5,186 bases of DNA from Chloroflexota bacterium. GTDB lineage: Bacteria > Chloroflexota > Dehalococcoidia > SHYM01. Within the stretch, counting starts at the first letter, position 1. Each line of letters starts with the position of its first letter. Shown piece by piece: positions 1-4,711 of the stretch. The position numbers and the translations under genes are program-made. The notes below the pieces were generated by a model. That model did not search any database and had not been told where the DNA came from. It worked only from the letters and a program-made list of their open reading frames with translations. The DNA is taken from NCBI GenBank assembly GCA_016199375.1, contig JACQGV010000230.1, forward strand, positions 1 to 5,186, in the 5' to 3' direction.

Positions 1-1191
1 CGCCGGTGGCTGGAAGGTGAGTCCCAGCACCCCGCCCAGGGAGCGCAGCAGGCCCGCTCCCGTGTTCACCGCCTCGCCGGCGGCGCGCCGGGCGTTGACC
101 TCCCGCGCCAGGTCGAAGAGGGCCGCCAGCGCCTGGGGGGTGTTCAGGTCGTCGTCGAGCGCCTCGTGGAAGCGGGTCTCGTAGGCAGCGACATCCAGGC
201 GCGAGAAGCCGGCCTGGACGTCGGACTGGGCGGCGTGGCGCAGGCGCTCCGCGCCCCGCTCAGACGCCGCCAGCCCCTCCTCGCTGAAGGTGAGGGGGCT
301 GCGGTAGTGGGAGGAGAGGACGAACAGGCGCAGGGCGTCGGGGCTGAAGCGGCGGCGTAGCTCCTTGACGTTCACCATGTTGCCCAGGCTCTTGCTCATC
401 TTCTCGCCCGAGATCTGGAGCAGGCCGTGGTGGACCCAATAGCGGACGAAGGGCGCGACGCCGCTGGCCGCCTCGGACTGGGCGATCTCGTTCTCATGGT
501 GGGGAAAGACCAGGTCCGGCCCGCCGCCGTGGATGTCAATGCTGTCGCCCAGGTACTTGGTGGCCATGGCGGAGCACTCGATGTGCCAGCCGGGGCGTCC
601 GGGCCCCCAGGGGCTCTCCCAGGAGGGCTCGCCGGGCTTGGCGGCCTTCCAGAGGGCGAAGTCCATGGGGTGCTCCTTGGCCGCGTCCACCTCCACCCGG
701 GCGCCCGCCATCATGCCTTCCAGGGTGCGATGGGAGAGCACGCCGTACTGGGGCCAGCGCTGCACCCGGAAGTAGACCCCGTCCCTGGCGGGGTAGGCGT
801 AGCCCTTGTGGACGAGCTGACCGATGAGCTCCAGGATGCGGGGCACCTCCTCCGTGGCGAGGGGGTAGAGGTGGGCCCGCTGGATGTTGAGGGCGTCCAT
901 GTCCTGGAAGTAGGCCGCGACGTAGTGCTGGGCGAGGGCGGCGACGGCCACGCCCCGCTGGGCGGCGCGGGCGATCATCTTGTCGTCAATGTCGGTGAAG
1001 TTCTGGACGTGCCTGACCTTGTAGCCGCGGTGCTCCAGGTAGCGGCGCAGGACATCGAAGATGATGTAGCTCATGGCGTGGCCTATGTGGACATCGTCGT
1101 AGGGGGTCACGCCGCAGACATAGAGGGAGACGGCGTCGCTGCGGGGGGCGAGCTCCTCCTTCTGGCCGGTGAGGGTGTTGGTGAGGCGCAT
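1..1191 (-). CDS. cysS: Cysteinyl-tRNA synthetase, C-terminus cut by window edge
   Basis: Class I aminoacyl-tRNA synthetase that activates cysteine with ATP and loads it onto tRNA-Cys in the cytoplasm. The frame stays open from the ATG at 1191 to base 1, giving 397 residues; the family is usually about 460 or more, so only the end of the C-terminal tRNA-binding region is missing. Visible motifs are YVCGVTPYDDVHIGHA with the HIGH signature at residues 35-38, and GEKMSKSLGN with KMSKS at 264-268. The four zinc ligands known from E. coli CysS appear as C26, C206 (WHIEC), H231 and E235 (PHHENE), with matching spacing. An LNTPQALAALFDLAREVN stretch near 349-366 begins the DALR-type helical domain. 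The start codon shares its A with the cysE stop (TGATG), which implies translational coupling. An AGGAAG about 14 bases upstream is a poor Shine-Dalgarno. The identification is secure. Confidence 0.97.
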   Translation of the reverse strand, partial: MRLTNTLTGQKEELAPRSDAVSLYVCGVTPYDDVHIGHAMSYIIFDVLRRYLEHRGYKVRHVQNFTDIDDKMIARAAQRGVAVAALAQHYVAAYFQDMDALNIQRAHLYPLATEEVPRILELIGQLVHKGYAYPARDGVYFRVQRWPQYGVLSHRTLEGMMAGARVEVDAAKEHPMDFALWKAAKPGEPSWESPWGPGRPGWHIECSAMATKYLGDSIDIHGGGPDLVFPHHENEIAQSEAASGVAPFVRYWVHHGLLQISGEKMSKSLGNMVNVKELRRRFSPDALRLFVLSSHYRSPLTFSEEGLAASERGAERLRHAAQSDVQAGFSRLDVAAYETRFHEALDDDLNTPQALAALFDLAREVNARRAAGEAVNTGAGLLRSLGGVLGLTFQPPA

Positions 1192-1925
1192 CACTGCTCG
1201 GTCGTCTTCCTGCGGGACTGGGGAGGGTCCTGGGCAGTCTGCTGCGGCGACCAGGGAGTGTCGGGGCCGCTCAGGGCCTCGCGCCGGCCGTTGGCATCCA
1301 GCAGGCGCAGCCGCCGCTCCAGCTCCTCGACCCTCCTGGTGAGGGCCTCGATGGTGTCCCACTCGGGGTCGGGGAGGTGCTCCACGGTGCCGGTATCTGG
1401 GTTCTGGACGGCGACGGCGCGGCCGGGCACACCTACCACGGTCGCGTTGCTGGGGACGTCCGTAATGACCACCGACCCCGCTCCTACCTTGACGTTGTCG
1501 CCGATGTTCACGGCGCCGATTATGCGGGCGCCGGTGCCTACGACGACGTTGTTGCCCAGAGTCGGATGACGCTTGGCGTGCAGGTGGCTGGTGCCTCCCA
1601 GGGTCACGCCCTGGTACAGGGTGCAGTTCTCCCCCACGATGGTGGTCTCGCCGATGACCACCCCCATGCCGTGGTCAATAAAGAAACCCTCACCCAGCTG
1701 GGCGCCCGGGTGGATCTCGATCCCGGTGACGAAGCGGCTGAAGTGCGAGACAAGCCGGGGGATGATCGGGATGCGCCAGCCGTAGAGGGTGTGGGCCAGG
1801 CGGTGGAACTGGCGGGCGTGAAAGCCCGGATAGGCCAGCAGCACCTCCAGGGTGCTCACGCAGGCGGGGTCACGCTCGAAGCAGACCTGGATATCGCGCT
1901 TGATGCTACGCCACAGCCGGAACAT
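1191..1925 (-). CDS. cysE: Serine O-acetyltransferase, short Gram-positive type
   Basis: Transfers acetyl from acetyl-CoA to L-serine, giving O-acetylserine, the precursor of cysteine; cytoplasmic. The 244-residue protein has a short N-terminal helical part containing RDPA (D19) and YPGFHA (32-37), then a left-handed beta-helix of hexapeptide repeats from about 68 to 172. Active-site residues by analogy to E. coli are D84-H85 ([13 protein letters not shown]) and R119-H120 (KRHP), followed by GAGSVV and GVPGRAV. E70 stands where E. coli has D143, as in Bacillus-type enzymes. The E. coli-like long N-terminal helical domain is absent. After the beta-helix comes an extra tail: a heptad-like helix [20 protein letters not shown] (189-208), then a polar Pro/Gln/Arg-rich end. 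It does not end in the C-terminal isoleucine that E. coli CysE uses to bind CysK. The start is fixed by AGGAGG five bases upstream. It overlaps cysS by one base. Confidence 0.96.
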   Translation of the reverse strand: MFRLWRSIKRDIQVCFERDPACVSTLEVLLAYPGFHARQFHRLAHTLYGWRIPIIPRLVSHFSRFVTGIEIHPGAQLGEGFFIDHGMGVVIGETTIVGENCTLYQGVTLGGTSHLHAKRHPTLGNNVVVGTGARIIGAVNIGDNVKVGAGSVVITDVPSNATVVGVPGRAVAVQNPDTGTVEHLPDPEWDTIEALTRRVEELERRLRLLDANGRREALSGPDTPWSPQQTAQDPPQSRRKTTEQ

Positions 1926-1930
1926 AGCTT

Positions 1931-1936
1931 CCTCCT
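1931..1936 (-). promoter_or_regulatory. Strong Shine-Dalgarno of cysE
   Basis: AGGAGG on the minus strand lies five bases before the cysE ATG at 1925 and fixes that start. It is flanked by two AGCT tetramers (1937-1940 and 1926-1929) that could pair weakly and present the site in a seven-base loop. This is the perfect consensus; the accessibility idea is inference. Confidence 0.85.
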
Positions 1937-1941
1937 AGCTC

Positions 1942-2009
1942 GGGATGGGAAGGGCAGGGGACAGGGCCCCAGGGGCCTGCCCCTAGGGACATGTGCAAAA
2001 GCCCATCCC
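1942..2009 (-). repeat. Nested inverted repeats in the cysE leader
   Basis: The 5' leader of cysE holds an outer perfect 8-bp inverted repeat, GGGATGGG (2002-2009) and CCCATCCC (1942-1949) as read on the minus strand. It encloses a middle 7-bp pair, GGGCAGG (1976-1982) with CCTGCCC (1952-1958). Two alternative tight hairpins compete with the middle pair: AGGGGC/GCCCCT (1971-1984) and GGCCC/GGGCC (1965-1977). The outer right arm ends five bases before the Shine-Dalgarno. No T-box consensus, known riboswitch core or trailing U-run was seen. It may be a folded leader, or the remnant of an intergenic repeat; the function is unknown. Confidence 0.6.
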
Positions 2010-2043
2010 TTGCAGGAGAATCCGCCGGCTGCTCATGAGTGTG

Positions 2044-2049
2044 ATTATA
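2044..2049 (-). promoter_or_regulatory. Candidate promoter -10 box for cysE-cysS
   Basis: A perfect TATAAT lies on the minus strand inside a short AT-rich island (TATACTATAATC) in otherwise very GC-rich DNA, directly after the ispF stop. Transcription would start near 2037 and leave a leader of about 112 bases before cysE. No recognisable TTGACA lies 16-18 bases upstream; the 17-base position reads GGCACC. An 8-bp palindrome CTCATGAG (2032-2039) overlaps the predicted start and might be an operator. The -10 match is seen; promoter activity is inferred. Confidence 0.55.
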
Positions 2050-2072
2050 GTATATCTCACCTGCCCGGTGCC

Positions 2073-2549
2073 CTAGGGGCGCTCGATGAGGGCCACGGCA
2101 TGGGCCTCGATGCCCTCACTGCGTCCGGGAAAGCCTAGGCCATCGGTGGTCTTGGACTTGACGCTGACCTGGTCCCTGGCTATGCCCAGAGCCCTGGCGA
2201 GTGAGGAGCGCATCCGGTCGGCGTAGGGCGCCAGGCGCGGGCGCTCCAGGACGGCGGTAACGTCTACGTTGACGGGCGTCCAGCCCTCCCGCTCCAGGAG
2301 CTTGCCCGTCCGGCGCAGCAGCTCCAGGCTGGAGATGCCCTCATACTCCGGGTCGGAGGAGGGGAAGTGGCTGCCGATGTCGCCCAGGCCAGCGGCGCCG
2401 AGGAGGGCGTCTATGACCGCGTGGGTGAGCACGTCGGCATCGCTGTAGCCGTGCAGGCCCAGCTCGAAGGGCACCTCGACTCCCGCCAGGACAAGCCGCC
2501 GCCCACCGGCGAAGCGGTGGGCATCGTAGCCAAAGCCGACCCTTTGCAC
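2073..2549 (-). CDS. ispF: 2-C-methyl-D-erythritol 2,4-cyclodiphosphate synthase
   Basis: Fifth step of the MEP isoprenoid pathway: it cyclises CDP-methylerythritol 2-phosphate to the 2,4-cyclodiphosphate with release of CMP, in the cytoplasm, and is normally a homotrimer. At 158 residues it is full length for the family. GFGYDAH supplies metal ligands D9 and H11; the family signature HGYSDADVLTHAVIDALLGA (33-52) supplies H43. GLGDIGSHFP (54-63) and SVKSKTTDGLGFPGRSEGI (129-147), including the K-T-T cytidine-phosphate contacts, complete the active site. The start is GTG at 2549, with AGGAGG five bases upstream. An out-of-frame ATG overlaps it (ATGTG). The gene is separated from ispD by the SRPBCC gene and a 250-bp repeat-filled gap. 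It stops with TAG just before the cysE promoter candidate. The identification is secure. Confidence 0.97.
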   Translation of the reverse strand: MQRVGFGYDAHRFAGGRRLVLAGVEVPFELGLHGYSDADVLTHAVIDALLGAAGLGDIGSHFPSSDPEYEGISSLELLRRTGKLLEREGWTPVNVDVTAVLERPRLAPYADRMRSSLARALGIARDQVSVKSKTTDGLGFPGRSEGIEAHAVALIERP

Positions 2550-2554
2550 ATTCT

Positions 2555-2560
2555 CCTCCT
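2555..2560 (-). promoter_or_regulatory. Shine-Dalgarno of ispF, deciding a GTG start
   Basis: The minus strand reads AGGAGGAGAAT before the GTG at 2549, so the spacing of five bases favours GTG. The ATG two bases earlier is out of frame with ispF. The site touches the terminal repeat of the neighbouring mobile-like element. Confidence 0.8.
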
Positions 2561-2599
2561 AACAGGCTGCTGAGAAAGTCCGGCGAACCATCCCCCCGG

Positions 2600-2647
2600 C
2601 CCCCTTCCCTTCGGCAGGCTCGGGGCAGGCTCTTTCCGGGAAGGGGG
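2600..2647. repeat. 10-bp inverted repeat with direct 9-mers in its loop
   Basis: CCCCCTTCCC (2600-2609) is perfectly inverted as GGGAAGGGGG (2638-2647). The 28-base loop carries two copies of GGCAGGCTC (2613-2621 and 2624-2632), 11 bases apart. No T-run follows on either strand, so it is not a standard terminator. It lies within the MITE-like element. Confidence 0.65.
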
Positions 2648-2655
2648 AACTCTAA

Positions 2656-2679
2656 TCTGTCCCGACAGGTCGGGACAGA
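2656..2679. repeat. 11-bp near-perfect palindrome (strong hairpin)
   Basis: TCTGTCCCGAC and GTCGGGACAGA form an 11-bp perfect inverted repeat around a two-base centre (AG on the plus strand). In RNA it would be a very stable stem. It is followed on the minus strand by ATTAGAGTT rather than a U-run, so intrinsic termination is doubtful. It sits in the middle of the MITE-like element and could be a structural core of it. Confidence 0.75.
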
Positions 2680-2687
2680 CCCCAGTC

Positions 2688-2715
2688 CCTTCGGCTGCGC
2701 TCCTTCGACTTCGCT
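2688..2715. repeat. Tandem 14-mer duplication
   Basis: CCTTCGGCTGCGCT is followed at once by CCTTCGACTTCGCT, identical at 12 of 14 positions. CCCTTCGGC also occurs at 2607-2615. Sequence of the CCTTCGACTTCGCTCAGGAC kind is, from memory, common in intergenic repeats of several bacterial groups; I could not check that here. Confidence 0.6.
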
Positions 2716-2799
2716 CAGGACAGGTCAGGGTAAACTCCGGGGCCTTGCCCCTCGGACTCCCCTATTTTTCATCATCCTGTTAAGGCTGCGGCCTGGGGC

Positions 2800-3264
2800 C
2801 TACACGCTGCTGCGTTTCGGGGCCGGCCGGCGCCGCCGGACAGGGCTCCGGGCCGCGGCGGGCGGGCGGGACTCCAGCCACTCCTTCATGGGGTGCAGGA
2901 AATACTCGTCCCAGCCGCTGGCGTGGCCGTCGAACTCCTCCTGGTTGGGGAGGCGCTGGTGCCGCAGCCGCACGACCGTGCCCTGACCTTTGGCGACCAG
3001 CCGCCAACTGACCACGGAGTCTGGCCAGGCGGCCTCCCAGTTGTCCTGGCGCCAGGTGTAGGTCAGGCGGGCGGGCCGCTCGACGAGGGTGAACTTGCCG
3101 GTGGTGGCGCCGTCGAAGATGGCGTAGCGGCCCCCCACGCGGGCGTTGCTCTTGACCTCGCCGCCGCCCTGCCAGGCCGCGATGCTCGCCGCGTCCACCA
3201 GGGCATCCCACACCTGCTCGATGGGGCGGCTTATCGTGACCTGTTTGGTGATGACCGACCGCAT
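2800..3264 (-). CDS. SRPBCC / AHSA1-like START-fold protein
   Basis: Small cytoplasmic protein of 154 residues that fits the SRPBCC superfamily, AHSA1-like branch, whose members bind hydrophobic ligands or act as co-chaperone-like proteins; the substrate here is unknown. The N-terminus VTISRPIEQVWDALVDAASI is the typical first strand and helix. GGRYAIFDGATTGKFTLVER and PARLTYTWR form central strands. The final helix is GWDEYFLHPMKEWLES, followed by a basic low-complexity tail (RRRRPAPKRSSV). I chose ATG at 3264 because GGGAG lies five bases upstream and only two bases separate it from the ispD stop. An in-frame ATG at 3276 would add four residues and overlap ispD but has only weak GGCGG directly abutting it. 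The gene is co-directional and probably co-transcribed with ispD. Its product has no known role in the MEP pathway. Confidence 0.85.
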   Translation of the reverse strand: MRSVITKQVTISRPIEQVWDALVDAASIAAWQGGGEVKSNARVGGRYAIFDGATTGKFTLVERPARLTYTWRQDNWEAAWPDSVVSWRLVAKGQGTVVRLRHQRLPNQEEFDGHASGWDEYFLHPMKEWLESRPPAAARSPVRRRRPAPKRSSV

Positions 3265-3266
3265 GC

Positions 3267-3983
3267 TCACTCCCATCCGCCTGCGCCGCCAGGGCCGAGG
3301 GACCGTCTGCTCAGGACCGCCTCCGCCAGCACGAGATCGGCGGGCACCGTAACCTTTATGTTATCAGCAGCGCCGGGGAAAGTGCGCACCCGCCCGCCGA
3401 TGGTTTCGACCATCGCCGCGTCGTCGGTCATGTCGAGGCCGACCCGCCGATGGGCCTCCAGGAGGAGGTCGTAGCGGAATATCTGGGGCGTCTGAATGGC
3501 GCGGAGCTGCTCCCGCGGCGGGGTGCTTACCACCCAGCCCCCCCGGTCCACCTGCTTGATGGTATCGCGCAAGGGAATAGCGGCTACGGCGGCGCCCGTA
3601 TCCGCGGCGGCCTTCAGCCCGACCGCCACCAGCTCCGGCGAGAGGCAGGGGCGGGCGCCGTCGTGGACCACGACCCAATCGCATCCGCCCGTGGCGGACA
3701 GGGCTTCCAGGCCCAGGCGCACCGAGTCCTGGCGGCGGGCCCCGCCGGCGCACAGCCGGACGCGCGGGCCCCAGGCCCGGGCGCGGCTAAGCTCCTCTCC
3801 TCGCGCCAGGAAGCCGGGGGGCAAAACCAGCACCAGACGCGACACCGCTGGGCAGGCGAGGACGGCCTCCACGGCGTACGCGACCAGGGGGATGCCGAGG
3901 ACCAGGGCGAAGGTCTTGTCGCGGCCCTCCATCCGACGGCTGCTGCCCCCGGCCGGGATGACGGCGCCCACAACATCTGTCAA
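3267..3983 (-). CDS. ispD: 2-C-methyl-D-erythritol 4-phosphate cytidylyltransferase
   Basis: Third step of the MEP pathway: it joins methylerythritol 4-phosphate to CTP, giving CDP-methylerythritol and pyrophosphate; cytoplasmic, Rossmann-like nucleotidyltransferase. The length of 238 residues is typical. The N-terminal nucleotide loop is VIPAGGSSRRM (8-18) followed by K23. GGARRQDSVRLGLEAL (80-95), VVHDGARP (105-112), TPQIF (165-169), TDDAAMVE (186-193) and NIKVTVPADLVLAE (208-221) are all recognisable family blocks. The first block has PAGGSS where many members have PAAGxG. The start is taken as TTG at 3983 because an in-frame stop (that of the upstream DedA gene) lies just before it. GTG at 3971 is possible but would shorten the first strand. 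AGGGG is nine bases upstream. The gap to the DedA stop is six bases. Confidence 0.95.
   Translation of the reverse strand: MTDVVGAVIPAGGSSRRMEGRDKTFALVLGIPLVAYAVEAVLACPAVSRLVLVLPPGFLARGEELSRARAWGPRVRLCAGGARRQDSVRLGLEALSATGGCDWVVVHDGARPCLSPELVAVGLKAAADTGAAVAAIPLRDTIKQVDRGGWVVSTPPREQLRAIQTPQIFRYDLLLEAHRRVGLDMTDDAAMVETIGGRVRTFPGAADNIKVTVPADLVLAEAVLSRRSLGPGGAGGWE
3270..3274 (-). promoter_or_regulatory. Shine-Dalgarno of the SRPBCC gene, within the ispD 3' end
   Basis: GGGAG on the minus strand lies five bases before the ATG at 3264 and inside the last two ispD sense codons. It is the reason to prefer this start over the ATG at 3276, and it suggests re-initiation by ribosomes finishing ispD. Confidence 0.6.
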
Positions 3984-3989
3984 GTGTGC

Positions 3990-4670
3990 TCACCCCTGAG
4001 GGCGCTGGAAAAGCGGCCCCAGCCAGTCCGCCAGGCCGCGGGCGCCCCAGGCCCCCGCCAGGGCCATGCCGGTATCCTTGATCGCCTTCCCCACCAGGAT
4101 AACGGAGAAGAACCGCCAGAGGGGGTAGCGGGCGGCGCCAGCGGCCATCCCCGCCAGGTCGAAGAGGGGGTTGGGGACCACCGCCAGCAGGAACAGGACA
4201 ACGGTCCCGTGGCGCCGCATCCAGGAGGCAACGACCTGGTAACGCCGGCCGCGCTCCACCACCGGCCCGGCGCTGTAGCCGGCGGCGTAGCCCGTGAGCT
4301 CACCCAAGGTCTCGCCGGCTCCGGCCACCAGCCCCACCAACACGGGCGCCAGCAGCGCGCCGCCCAGGAAGATGACGGCGGCGCCGGGCAGCGGCAGGAC
4401 GATGCTGGCGCTGCTGACAAGGGGGAGCACGAAGACAGGGACGTAGCCCAGCCTCTTCAGGGCGTCTTCACTGGCCAGGGCAACGATATCGTGCCGGAGG
4501 AGGTAGGAGCTCGCGATCAGGGCCGCAACAGCGACGAGCAGGAGCGGGCGCACCAGGTTGCGAGCGGCCCAGAACCGCCGCTGGTCAGGGAGCAACACCT
4601 TGATGGCCCGGCGCAGGCTCCGCGGTAAGCCTCGCGCCGGGCGCGGCGGCGCTTTAGGCATGCCAGCCAT
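3990..4670 (-). CDS. DedA-family (VTT domain) integral membrane protein
   Basis: A 226-residue inner-membrane protein of the DedA/VTT (SNARE-associated Golgi) superfamily. Some members are lipid scramblases or undecaprenyl-phosphate translocases; the substrate of this one is unknown. After a basic, proline-rich cytoplasmic N-terminus (1-40) there is a membrane helix at about 41-58 (LVRPLLLVAVAALIASSYLL), hydrophobic stretches at about 75-117, and more at about 153-180 and 186-208. Conserved-looking features are the GAGETLGELTGYAAGY block (117-132), the re-entrant-type VVPNPLFDLAGMAAGA (164-179), and K195 in the last hydrophobic region. The start is ATG 4670 with GGGTG four bases upstream; ATG at 4661 (three residues shorter) is equally plausible. 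It lies 41 bases after the hydrolase gene and six before ispD, so it is probably in the same operon. Confidence 0.88.
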   Translation of the reverse strand: MAGMPKAPPRPARGLPRSLRRAIKVLLPDQRRFWAARNLVRPLLLVAVAALIASSYLLRHDIVALASEDALKRLGYVPVFVLPLVSSASIVLPLPGAAVIFLGGALLAPVLVGLVAGAGETLGELTGYAAGYSAGPVVERGRRYQVVASWMRRHGTVVLFLLAVVPNPLFDLAGMAAGAARYPLWRFFSVILVGKAIKDTGMALAGAWGARGLADWLGPLFQRPQG

Positions 4671-4711
4671 CCCTCACCCGTCCGGGCGCCCAGCCCAGTC
4701 TCAAGGCTAGC

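Larger units (their letters stand above)
2560..2782. mobile_element. MITE-like non-coding element with terminal inverted repeats
   Basis: The gap between the SRPBCC gene and ispF is bounded by TAACAGGCTGCTGAGAAAG (2560-2578) and, inverted, ATTTTTCATCATCCTGTTA (2764-2782). As inverted repeats these agree at 15 of 19 positions, including a perfect outer seven (TAACAGG/CCTGTTA). The interior has no coding frame I would support. It contains a 10-bp inverted repeat (2600-2609/2638-2647), an 11-bp hairpin (2656-2679), a tandem 14-mer (2688-2715) and a GGGGC-CTT-GCCCC hairpin (2739-2751). The ends resemble insertion-sequence termini as I remember them, so a miniature transposable element or its relic is the best reading. 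There is no transposase, and a target duplication is not clear (TAA-type flanks only). It could instead be a dispersed intergenic repeat of another kind. Confidence 0.55.

Noticed and set aside
427..1569. Long plus-strand open frame of 380 codons
   Set aside because: It lies antisense to cysS and cysE, whose catalytic motifs are intact on the minus strand. Its translation is Gly/Ala/Val-rich with no recognisable domain, typical of an open antisense frame in GC-rich DNA.
1926..2072. T-box riboswitch upstream of cysE, as in Bacillus
   Set aside because: I found no AGGGUGGNACCGCG-like antiterminator and no terminator with a U-run. The region is also short for a full T-box plus promoter.
1377..2138. 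Plus-strand open frame crossing the cysE leader
   Set aside because: It is antisense to cysE and the ispF 3' end, spans the promoter region, and shows no domain. The frame stays open only because stop codons are rare in this GC-rich sequence.
2730..2770. Intrinsic terminator (GGGGC-CTT-GCCCC hairpin followed by TATTTTTC on the plus strand)
   Set aside because: The T-run follows the hairpin on the plus strand, where there is no gene to terminate, and is separated from the stem by about 13 bases. On the minus strand only GGAGTTTACC follows, which is too weak to call.
2560..2782. CRISPR array or small RNA gene in the repeat-rich gap
   Set aside because: The repeats are not evenly spaced or of constant length, and no promoter plus terminator pair for a small RNA was visible.
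2780..3211. Minus-strand Arg/Pro/Gly-rich frame overlapping the SRPBCC gene
   Set aside because: It is an alternative frame of the SRPBCC gene; the SRPBCC frame has the coherent fold motifs and a Shine-Dalgarno.
3450..4628. Plus-strand open frame of 392 codons
   Set aside because: It is antisense to ispD and the DedA gene. The product is Gln/Gly/His/Arg-rich low complexity without a family match, so it is a compositional shadow.
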